From an uncultured Pseudomonadota bacterium (lineage in GTDB: Bacteria > Myxococcota_A > Polyangia > HGW-17), in contig CALKWH010000085.1 of the NCBI GenBank assembly GCA_938004375.1, positions 1 through 17,897 on the forward strand: DNA of 17,897 nucleotides, read 5' to 3'. Made by a program: the position numbers and the translations under genes. This document shows positions 8,593 through 14,239 of this stretch, one piece after another. The notes beneath the pieces are model-generated. The model was not told the origin of the DNA. It did no database searches and saw only the letters and a program-made list of their open reading frames with translations. The stretch's first letter is position 1; each line of letters opens with the position of its first letter.

Positions 8593-9216
8593 TTATTTCC
8601 TCCAAAACCGGGAGACGATGGACTGAATGATCATGAAAATGAAAAATGAAACCATCACAGGCACCGCGCCCATGACCAGACCTGCGATCCATGGTTTGGT
8701 CACGATGCTGGAAAACGTCAGGAAACGGACCATGTCTCCACTGGCAAGGCAACACTTCAGCACGTTGTCGGCGAAGGGATTGAGCGCGATTACCACCATG
8801 GCTGCCACGGCAGCGAGTCCTCCGGCAATGATGAAGCGTTGGAAGGGACCATGAAACCACACTTTTTTGGTGAAGAAAAACCAGATGAGAATGGCGGCGA
8901 GCAAGCCCACAGCATCAATGGCGACCATGGTGTAAATCAAGGACTTCCCGGCCACTTCGCAACTGCGTTGCTCGCATTGCATGGAGGAATCCTCTTCGAA
9001 TGAATTACTTCCTTCCTCGACGGGTTCACCTGGCTTTTCCGGTTGCTCGGCATTCGCCCGACCAGGGTTCGCAAATGGGTCTTTGGCAGCAGCAGGAGCA
9101 TCTTGAGCTCCCGCGGTTCCGATGGAATGCAGGAAGAAGAAAAGCACCCCTGCAAACATGAAGATTTTTCGAGACAGAAATGTACTTTGAAACCGAGTGG
9201 GATTTGATGACTGCAT
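8593..9216 (-). CDS. Signal-peptide protein with three membrane segments
   Basis: First gene of the operon, 207 residues. An N-terminal signal sequence (hydrophobic part about 19-36, likely cleavage after GTAGA near residue 37) is followed by a Pro/Glu-rich, acidic periplasmic segment with two Cys (MQCEQRSCE). Three hydrophobic helices then come at roughly 92-115, 128-146 and 176-198, and the protein ends with basic residues. I do not recognise a family. It could anchor the tubulin-like or Hsp70 proteins to the membrane, which is inference from order. The start at 9216 is supported by TGGAGG 4 bases upstream. Only 3 bases separate its stop from the tubulin-like gene, so the two are coupled. 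Confidence 0.82.
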   Translation of the reverse strand: MQSSNPTRFQSTFLSRKIFMFAGVLFFFLHSIGTAGAQDAPAAAKDPFANPGRANAEQPEKPGEPVEEGSNSFEEDSSMQCEQRSCEVAGKSLIYTMVAIDAVGLLAAILIWFFFTKKVWFHGPFQRFIIAGGLAAVAAMVVIALNPFADNVLKCCLASGDMVRFLTFSSIVTKPWIAGLVMGAVPVMVSFFIFMIIQSIVSRFWRK

Positions 9217-9383
9217 GTTACCTCCAGTAACTTGTGATTATGTTCATCAGAAGCCTTATTAGAGTCAAGAAAAAATACTCGAAAAATCAATTCCAAGGAA
9301 GCTAACCGTGTGCATCATCGTGAGCACCACCGCCAACCCGAACACTTTCAATTTGTGTTGCCGTGTCACCACTCCCACGCCCG

Positions 9384-9412
9384 TGCCAGGCCGTCCTGTC
9401 AGGGGCCTGGCA
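9384..9412. repeat. Perfect inverted repeat, 9-base arms
   Basis: TGCCAGGCC at 9384-9392 pairs exactly with GGCCTGGCA at 9404-9412 across an 11-base loop. A second possible pairing uses GTCCTG (9393-9398) and CAGGAC (9411-9416). No T-tract follows, so a rho-independent terminator is unlikely; an operator or a dispersed palindromic repeat fits better. Confidence 0.75.
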
Positions 9413-9413
9413 G

Positions 9414-9448
9414 GACCGTCACGATTGAGACCGTGACAGACCGTGACA
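9414..9448 (+). repeat. GACCGTGACA tandem repeat with a related upstream copy
   Basis: GACCGTGACA occurs twice head to tail (9429-9438 and 9439-9448). A related GACCGTCACG lies at 9414-9423 and creates a GTCAC/GTGAC inverted pair. Clustered, evenly spaced motifs upstream of an operon suggest binding sites for a regulator, but no regulator gene is visible here. Confidence 0.6.
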
Positions 9449-9456
9449 GGATTTCG

Positions 9457-9465
9457 CGGACTTCA
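9457..9465 (+). repeat. Left copy of 9-base target duplication
   Basis: CGGACTTCA lies immediately left of the insertion sequence and is repeated exactly at 10731-10739 on the other side. The exact match right at both element ends supports a target-site duplication made at insertion. Confidence 0.82.
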
Positions 9466-9492
9466 TAATGGCCCCCTCGGATGTTGAGACGC
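9466..9492 (+). repeat. IS left terminal inverted repeat
   Basis: Starts TAATGGCCCCCTCGG and ends GAGACGC. It aligns to the right terminus with one 2-base gap and a few mismatches; the first eleven positions differ at only one base. Confidence 0.8.
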
Positions 9493-9531
9493 CTCACAGG
9501 GGGTAGTAGGATTACCCCGCGGAGGTACAAA

Positions 9532-9822
9532 ATGCCCAAGGTCATGAAGTTCACGGACGAGCAGAAATTGGAAATTGCCATGGACCTGATTTCCGGGAAG
9601 TTGAGCCACTCGGAGATTTGCCGGAAGTGGGATATCAGTTCGACCTATGCGTACAAACTAAAGGACCGGGCTTTGGAGATTCTACGGGAAGGGATCGGAC
9701 GACCGACGGGTAACCCAGATCCCAAAGTGAGCCAAATGGAGAAGCGGATCGCCGACCTGGAGCAGTTGGCCGGCGACCAGGCGCTGGCCATCTCGTACCT
9801 AAAAAAAAACAGAAACCCATAA
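9532..9822 (+). CDS. IS3-family OrfA, helix-turn-helix protein
   Basis: A 96-residue protein with an N-terminal helix-turn-helix of transposase type (residues about 8-45, including HSEICRKWDISSTYAYK) and a C-terminal heptad-like segment (MEKRIADLEQLAGDQALAISYLKK) that fits the leucine-zipper multimerisation region of OrfA proteins. It binds the element ends and forms the N-terminal part of the OrfAB transposase after frameshifting. I start it at the ATG at 9532, which has GGAGG 6 bases upstream; the open frame reaches farther left to an ATG at 9481, but that would lie inside the terminal inverted repeat. The frame ends soon after the A9 run. Confidence 0.88.
   Translation: MPKVMKFTDEQKLEIAMDLISGKLSHSEICRKWDISSTYAYKLKDRALEILREGIGRPTGNPDPKVSQMEKRIADLEQLAGDQALAISYLKKNRNP
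9801..9809 (+). other. A9 slippery site for -1 frameshift, orfA to orfB
   Basis: Nine consecutive A residues near the end of orfA. A shift of -1 here continues without a stop into the orfB frame, producing one OrfAB polypeptide, as is known for IS3 elements that use A-rich slippery runs. I did not identify the stimulating hairpin or upstream SD-like element that often accompanies such sites. Confidence 0.8.
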
Positions 9823-9830
9823 GGGAAATC

Positions 9831-10703
9831 ATGCAGATGCGACAGGAAAAGAAGGTCAGCATTCAGCGGCTCAGTCGAGTTTTCCAGGTGCCGAGGTCGA
9901 CTGTTGCCCGCTGGCTTTCAACGCCTCGGAAGAAAGAGTCACCTCGAAGTCGGGCCTGTCCGGTATCCGGAGAAATCTCCTTGCGCCAGCGCATTCTGGA
10001 CCTCTGTGATGAACCCCGGCATCGGACGTTCGGCCATCGGCGAATCCGGGCGGTTCTGAGAAAGCGGTTCGAGCTCGTCGTCAACCGCAAGACGGTGCTG
10101 AAAGTGATGCGCGAACTGAACCTGACACGACCGAAGATGTGGCATCGGCCGTGGCGCCCGAAGCGAATCGAGAAGGTCTGTGCCACCCAACTCAACGAGC
10201 ATTGGGAAATCGACATGACCAGTTTCCAACTGTCGAACCTGATGCCGCTGTTTCTCGTGGTGGTCATCGATTGCTGCAACCGGGAAATCGTTGGGTACAC
10301 GCTGGACCATCGCTGCCGGGCGAAGGAGTGGGTCGCTGCGCTGCGAATGGCGCTGGAGGGCCGTGGCCTCACCAACAAGGCTGCGGCCCAGTCACTGGCA
10401 GTGCGCAGCGACAATGGAGCACAGCCCTGCTCGAAGGCCTTTGTCGAGTACCTGGGCTCAACCGGCGCCACCGGCGAGTACACGGGTTACAATGCTCCGG
10501 ATGACAATGCGCACGTGGAGAGGATCATGCGGACGATCAAGGAGGAGGAAGTCTGGCCCAACCTGTACGATTCCTTCTCCGAAGCCAGAGCCGCAATCGA
10601 CGAATACATCCGTTGGTACAACGAAGAACGCATACATGCGGCGCTGAATTACCAGACGCCGAAGGAGACCGCGGCCAGAATGATCACTCTCAAAGCCGCT
10701 TAA
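9831..10703 (+). CDS. IS3-family OrfB transposase (DDE, rve core)
   Basis: A 290-residue protein as counted from its first ATG, normally expressed as the C-terminal part of OrfAB by frameshifting; the frame is open upstream to the A9 site. It has an N-terminal HTH-like segment and the HTH_21-like RTFGHRRIRAVL block (65-76). The catalytic core is complete: Asp128 in WEIDMT, Asp194 in RSDNGAQ and Glu230 in NAHVER. Asp194 and Glu230 are separated by exactly 35 residues, the DD(35)E spacing of this superfamily. The C-terminus has the usual YNEERIHAALNYQTP block. It cuts and joins the element ends. No internal stop or frameshift is seen, so it should be functional. Confidence 0.93.
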   Translation: MQMRQEKKVSIQRLSRVFQVPRSTVARWLSTPRKKESPRSRACPVSGEISLRQRILDLCDEPRHRTFGHRRIRAVLRKRFELVVNRKTVLKVMRELNLTRPKMWHRPWRPKRIEKVCATQLNEHWEIDMTSFQLSNLMPLFLVVVIDCCNREIVGYTLDHRCRAKEWVAALRMALEGRGLTNKAAAQSLAVRSDNGAQPCSKAFVEYLGSTGATGEYTGYNAPDDNAHVERIMRTIKEEEVWPNLYDSFSEARAAIDEYIRWYNEERIHAALNYQTPKETAARMITLKAA

Positions 10704-10705
10704 TT

Positions 10706-10730
10706 GCGTCTTGACGACCGGGGGCCACTA
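10706..10730 (-). repeat. IS right terminal inverted repeat
   Basis: Read inward on the minus strand it starts TAGTGGCCCCCGGTCG and reaches AAGACGC, matching the left end. It begins just 3 bases after the orfB stop codon. Confidence 0.8.
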
Positions 10731-10739
10731 CGGACTTCA
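10731..10739 (+). repeat. Right copy of 9-base target duplication
   Basis: CGGACTTCA, identical to 9457-9465. Removing the element plus one copy rejoins the original sequence, which shows the flanks were contiguous before insertion and that the assembly is sound across the element. Confidence 0.82.
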
Positions 10740-10950
10740 GTTAACTCTTTGTATTTTTTGCGATTTTTTCAGCCGCAGGTGCGCTTCCAGAAGGTCTGGC
10801 AAGTGCAGGAAAGAGCTCTCTCTCTCTCTCTCTTGAGGACCATCCCCATCACCGCCAGCATAAACGCCAGCCAGTTGGACTGATGCCGAAGCGGTCTGGG
10901 AACTGTATAGACGGTTGAGACTGTGCTTACAGGAAGCGGGAAATTTTCAT
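10740..10950. other. Non-coding stretch with (CT)9 microsatellite
   Basis: No convincing gene. The left end is T-rich (TATTTTTTGCGATTTTTTC, 10752-10770). A 13-base imperfect palindrome with arms CCAGA and TCTGG lies at 10787-10799. The CT repeat is listed separately. The region lies downstream of the macro-domain gene and, before the insertion sequence arrived, was joined to the operon's upstream region. I see no clear terminator hairpin with a T-tract for the macro-domain gene. Confidence 0.6.
10816..10833 (+). repeat. (CT)9 dinucleotide microsatellite
   Basis: Nine uninterrupted CT units. Such tracts slip during replication and can vary in length between cells or reads. It is non-coding here, about 120 bases downstream of the macro-domain gene's stop. 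Confidence 0.95.
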
Positions 10951-11814
10951 CTACGAAAAAACTGAACCCGATTCCGTTTCAACAAATTCAAATATCGTGA
11001 ACGAACGGTAGGAAAACAGCACGACCTGGATTTCGCGAGGATCTTCCGGCGCGGCGCCCTCTTGGCCAATCTCATCTAGGACGTCCAGGAAAATACGGGC
11101 GAATCGCTGCATGGGCAGCCCGCCGGTCCCGGTTCCCAACGCGGGAATGGCGACCGAGGAGATGCGCTGCTCTCGACAAAGCTTGAAGATGTTCGACAGC
11201 GCACGCTGGATCGTCTCGGGATTTCCATCTGCCGTCGCCGCGTGAAGCAGCCATTTACAGGTCGGCAGCAACGACGGGGTCATCACCACATCACCGGGAT
11301 GAAGATCGGAGGCCGCTCGTTCCATCACTTCCTGCAAGCGGGCGCCGGCGGCTTTCTTCAGAGCACCGGATACGCCTGCGCCCAATTTCAGGCGGGTGTT
11401 GCTGGCGTTCACGACCGCTTCCGTTTCGATTCGGGTGATGTCCCCGGTGCGGATCGTAATCGTGCGATGGTGGTGGTGAAGGGTGTGCGTCATCGGTACG
11501 GGAGACAATTCGTGGGTGAGCAGAAACTCCATGGCTCTTTCGCTGCCGAGGAAGAGGACGATCTCCCTGTGCGTCGAACGTTCCCAATCCAGAAGCACAC
11601 GATACTGTTTCGCGAGGGAGAGAGCGCCGACCGGATCGAGTACGATGGCTGCCAACCGGCGACCGTCTGGGAAATCGATTTCAGAGTTCCGCTCGAGCTC
11701 GAAGGTCATGTCATCGAGTTCGAAATTGTTCTCCGATTCGAAATCTCGAGAATCGTAGAGCATTCGATATTGATGCAAGTCTTCTTTACTATCTGGAAAA
11801 AGTGATAATTCCAT
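10951..11814 (-). CDS. Macro-domain (ADP-ribose-binding family) protein
   Basis: A 287-residue protein. The C-terminal part (about residues 118-280) is a macro domain: GDITRIETEAVVNASN (124-139) is the adenine/ribose-binding block, GAGVSGALKKAAG (145-157) the next loop, and PALGTGTGGLP (224-234) the phosphate-binding loop. Family members bind ADP-ribose or remove it from proteins, DNA or small metabolites. The first ~105 residues are acidic early on and not recognised, so this is a two-domain protein longer than a stand-alone macro domain (about 170 residues). A natural HHHH run (113-116) joins the two halves. It is monocistronic, on the same strand as the Hsp70/tubulin operon, and would have ended about 470 bases before it prior to the insertion. 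A role with that operon is possible but unproven. Confidence 0.88.
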   Translation of the reverse strand: MELSLFPDSKEDLHQYRMLYDSRDFESENNFELDDMTFELERNSEIDFPDGRRLAAIVLDPVGALSLAKQYRVLLDWERSTHREIVLFLGSERAMEFLLTHELSPVPMTHTLHHHHRTITIRTGDITRIETEAVVNASNTRLKLGAGVSGALKKAAGARLQEVMERAASDLHPGDVVMTPSLLPTCKWLLHAATADGNPETIQRALSNIFKLCREQRISSVAIPALGTGTGGLPMQRFARIFLDVLDEIGQEGAAPEDPREIQVVLFSYRSFTIFEFVETESGSVFS

Positions 11815-11835
11815 TCACCGTCATCCTGACTGAAA

Positions 11836-11866
11836 AGTATTGGGACCATCCCACATTGAAAGTCAA
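11836..11866 (-). promoter_or_regulatory. Candidate promoter with palindrome for the macro-domain gene
   Basis: On the minus strand TTGACT (11861-11866) and AATACT (11836-11841) are 19 bases apart, 22 bases before the start codon. Between them lies a palindrome with arms TGGGA and TCCCA around a 3-base centre (11841-11853). An operator between -35 and -10 would fit repression. The long spacer makes the promoter call uncertain. Confidence 0.4.
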
Positions 11867-11919
11867 CCCCCTGGTTTTCGGGATACCGGATCGTTCATTA
11901 CTGTGGTAACTTGCCTTGT

Positions 11920-11936
11920 CCCGCGCGAGGCGCGGG
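11920..11936 (+). other. GC-rich hairpin in the leader of the PATAN-like gene
   Basis: CCCGCGC (11920-11926) pairs with GCGCGGG (11930-11936) over a 3-base loop and is followed by TTT. The T-run is too short for a confident terminator. Its position in front of the first ATG argues against a TTG start at 11916. It also marks the place where GC content rises sharply. Confidence 0.55.
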
Positions 11937-11966
11937 TTTGCGATGAACGATGAACAGGAAAGGCGC

Positions 11967-12809
11967 ATGACACCATTCTCATCCAGTCTCTTCTACTGGC
12001 GGCTCCGGGAGTACGAGGACTCGCGGTTCACCGGCAGCCTGCAGTTGACCTGCGCCGGCCAGGGCGCGGGGCGCATCTTCCTGCACGAGGGACGCATCTC
12101 CTGGGCCGAGGCACCCGGGCAGGAGCACACGCTGTTCTCCGCGCTCCAGGCGCTGGCCGGCGTCGGCAAGGAGGACATCCTGTTCATCAAGCAGGTGTAC
12201 CAGGAGCACCAGGGGAAGACGAACATCGTCACCCTCATGGAGAAGACCGGGCTCGCCAACTTCTGGGTGCTGCGCGAGTGCATGCGGCTGCACCTGCTCG
12301 CCGCCATGAACGTGTTCGCCGACCTCGAGGACATGGAGATCTCCGAGAGCGAGGGAAACCTCGCGAGCCCCAGCGTGCTGCTGTTCACCGTCGACGAGCT
12401 GCCTTTTGCCGACAAGCTCCTCGACCCCACGATCCCGCGGCTGCTGAAGAGCCCGGGCCTCGAGGTGGTGCAGGTCCAGATGAAGAAATTGGGGACCGTG
12501 TACCACTGGCCCCCCGAACGCCCGCTCCACGACGACTTCCTCGAGATCGGCGTCTCCTGGTACCGCAACCGCCCCGACACCGTGTTCGCGCCGCAGATGG
12601 TGTCGATCTTCCAGCCGCACGCCACCTACTGGGTGCGGTTCTTCGCCGACGCCTACGAGACCATCCTGATCGTGGCCTTCACGCCGGGCCAGGACCTGAA
12701 GCCGGTGGTCGACGTCCTGTGGCACGCCCCGACCCGCTTCCTGCTCGAGCTGGAGGCCGAATCCACGCCGCTGGTCCCGCTGGACACGGCGCTCAAGACC
12801 TGGGAGTGA
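11967..12809 (+). CDS. PATAN/DUF4388-like domain protein
   Basis: A 280-residue cytoplasmic protein. Residues about 20-110 resemble the PATAN domain (DUF4388): FTGSLQLTC, then GRIFLHEGRISWAEAPG, the strand-turn-strand typical of that fold, followed by helices that carry ECMRLHLLAAMNVF. These domains are common in response regulators and two-component proteins, where they mediate protein contacts. The C-terminal half is not recognised, and no receiver domain is present. I start at the ATG at 11967, with AGGA 7 bases upstream; ATG at 11943 is an alternative with a weaker site. The GC-rich codon use differs sharply from the genes to the left. The next gene begins 5 bases after the stop, so the two form an operon. 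Confidence 0.75.
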   Translation: MTPFSSSLFYWRLREYEDSRFTGSLQLTCAGQGAGRIFLHEGRISWAEAPGQEHTLFSALQALAGVGKEDILFIKQVYQEHQGKTNIVTLMEKTGLANFWVLRECMRLHLLAAMNVFADLEDMEISESEGNLASPSVLLFTVDELPFADKLLDPTIPRLLKSPGLEVVQVQMKKLGTVYHWPPERPLHDDFLEIGVSWYRNRPDTVFAPQMVSIFQPHATYWVRFFADAYETILIVAFTPGQDLKPVVDVLWHAPTRFLLELEAESTPLVPLDTALKTWE

Positions 12810-12814
12810 GGACC

Positions 12815-14197
12815 ATGAAGGAACGCAACGAACTCGAACTCATGCTCGGCAACCTGCTCGCGGATCCGGTCTTCTTCCAGGTGGACCAGCGCCTGCGCGC
12901 GCCCAACCTGTTCTCGATCTTCAGCATGGAGTACCAGAAGTCCCGCTACTCCTCGCTGCTGGCGTACTTCCTGAACCCCAACGAGAACCACGGCCTCGAG
13001 GACTCGTTCCTGCGCCAGTTCCTCAGCCACGCGCTGAAGTGCAAGCCGCCCCTCGAGGAGGCCGACCCGGACAGCCTGAGCCCGATCCCGTACGCCAAGG
13101 TCAAGGAGAGCATCCTCGACTGGGACCAGCTCGACGTGCTCTCGGCCGACCTGCGCGAGACCATGGTGACCACCGACTATCCGCTGGGCGAGGAGGGCCG
13201 CACGGTGGACATCTGCATCTGGAACGAGCCGTACTCCTTCGCGGTGTACGTCGAGAACCTGATCCTGCCCAAGGAGGGGTGGCGGCGCTACCACGGCAGC
13301 GGCACCCGCCAGCAGAAGAGCCTGACCGGCGAATACGTGGTGGACCTGTACCGCCGCTGGGCGTCGGACCAGAACCCCCAGCCGTACCAGATCCTGCCCG
13401 TGTCCCTGCGCCTGGGGCACCTGCGCTCGGCTGAGCAGCACGTCACCCGCCAGCTCGAGTACCCCTGGATGATCGAGGTGCTCAACACGCTGGTGAAGAG
13501 CCCGACCGTGGCCAGCCACACGCGGCTGCTCATCACCGACTTCGTCGAGCACCTGCGCTGCGCCTACCCCGAGCACCTGGAGATGCACGGCCTGACGCAC
13601 CAGTTGAGCCAGCTCGTGGACCAGTACGGCCCCGCCATCTGCCGCCTGTTCGACCACGTCGCCGAGTGCTCCGGCTGCGACGCCGACGACGACCTGATCA
13701 CCGCCTACCACGACATCTACCGGCGGCACCGGGAGAGCGTCGAGGCGCTGTGGCTGCACGCCGACTCCGTCACCTACCCGCTGCTCACCGAGATCCGCAC
13801 GCAGATCGAGGCCCTGCGCTTCGACGAGGACATGGTGCTCTTCCAGACGGCGTCCTCGCTCTCGGGGACCTGCAAGCGCTGGATGGACGAGAACCCCCGC
13901 GCCTCGGGGGACGAGGAGGTCCGGGCCCCGGCCGAGGTGTACTTCTCGGCCTCGGTGGGATCGTGCGGCGTGTTCGTCTACCAGGAGCCCGCCCGGGGCA
14001 TGGTGGACAAGATCTGGTTCGTCGCCAGGGAGATCGCCGAAGAGATGGAGATGGAGCTCTCCGAGCACACGCCCACCAGCCGCAACTTCCACCTGGCCAA
14101 GAAGTATTACGACGCCTTCTCGCCCATCGACATCGCCCGGGACTTCATCCGGTTCTACAAGTTGATGGACGACATCTTCAAGGAGCTCCACAGATAG
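12815..14197 (+). CDS. PD-(D/E)XK nuclease-family protein, catalytic Lys apparently lost
   Basis: A 460-residue protein. The N-terminal block SRYSSLLAYFLNPNENHG, then FLRQFL (about 43-70), is characteristic of the PD-(D/E)XK group often annotated as PDDEXK_4. The core shows VDICIW (Asp132) and YVENLI (Glu147-Asn148-Leu149). Family members usually have E-N-K at this point, so the catalytic lysine seems replaced by Leu149. A later RQQKSLTGEYVVDLY segment fits the helix normally carrying conserved Gln. The C-terminal 250 residues are not recognised. It may be an inactive binding protein or use a displaced Lys. The start is the ATG at 12815, with GGAG 8 bases upstream at the end of the PATAN-like gene; the open frame extends far upstream only because of high GC. 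Confidence 0.78.
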   Translation: MKERNELELMLGNLLADPVFFQVDQRLRAPNLFSIFSMEYQKSRYSSLLAYFLNPNENHGLEDSFLRQFLSHALKCKPPLEEADPDSLSPIPYAKVKESILDWDQLDVLSADLRETMVTTDYPLGEEGRTVDICIWNEPYSFAVYVENLILPKEGWRRYHGSGTRQQKSLTGEYVVDLYRRWASDQNPQPYQILPVSLRLGHLRSAEQHVTRQLEYPWMIEVLNTLVKSPTVASHTRLLITDFVEHLRCAYPEHLEMHGLTHQLSQLVDQYGPAICRLFDHVAECSGCDADDDLITAYHDIYRRHRESVEALWLHADSVTYPLLTEIRTQIEALRFDEDMVLFQTASSLSGTCKRWMDENPRASGDEEVRAPAEVYFSASVGSCGVFVYQEPARGMVDKIWFVAREIAEEMEMELSEHTPTSRNFHLAKKYYDAFSPIDIARDFIRFYKLMDDIFKELHR

Positions 14198-14239
14198 GCG
14201 CGCAGCGCGCGTCGTCGCCGGACCCCGATCCCAATCATC

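Larger units (their letters stand above)
9217..9456. promoter_or_regulatory. Upstream non-coding region of the tubulin-like/Hsp70 operon
   Basis: No gene is seen here. Close to the operon start, the minus strand has TTGACT (9263-9268) and CATAAT (9237-9242), a possible promoter, but the 20-base spacer is longer than ideal, so this is weak. Farther upstream are an inverted repeat with 9-base arms (9384-9392 and 9404-9412) and a cluster of GACCGTGACA-like motifs (9414-9448). The low-GC part near the gene contrasts with the GC-rich repeats toward the insertion sequence. The region is cut at its far end by the insertion sequence. Confidence 0.45.
9466..10730 (+). mobile_element. IS3-type insertion sequence, apparently intact (1265 bp)
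   Basis: The element carries two overlapping-type genes, a small HTH orfA and a DDE transposase orfB in the -1 frame, joined by an A9 slippery run. Ends form an imperfect inverted repeat: the left end begins TAATGGCCCCC and the right end, read inward, begins TAGTGGCCCCC; both continue to a shared AAGACGC/GAGACGC block. Identical 9-base repeats flank it. Length, gene layout and frameshift are typical of the IS3 family. A 9-base duplication is longer than the usual 3-5 bases for that family. All parts look undamaged, so it may be recent and active. It sits in the non-coding region upstream of the operon, with its genes pointing away from it. Confidence 0.9.

Noticed and set aside
9384..9412. 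Inverted repeat as a rho-independent terminator
   Set aside because: No T-tract follows on either strand.
10874..10963. A 28-codon open stretch (TDAEAVWELYRRL...) faintly like the reverse transcriptase of Pao-type retroelements
   Set aside because: Too short, bounded by stops, without catalytic motifs, and partly antisense to the macro gene end; probably chance.
11916..11942. TTG start for the PATAN-like gene
   Set aside because: It would translate through a GC-rich hairpin and lacks a ribosome binding site; ATG at 11967 or 11943 fits better.
12278..12814. Upstream extension of the PD-(D/E)XK-family gene
   Set aside because: The frame is open by GC bias, but the extension overlaps the PATAN-like gene, is Arg/Pro/Ala-rich and has no domain; the ATG at 12815 has a good ribosome site.
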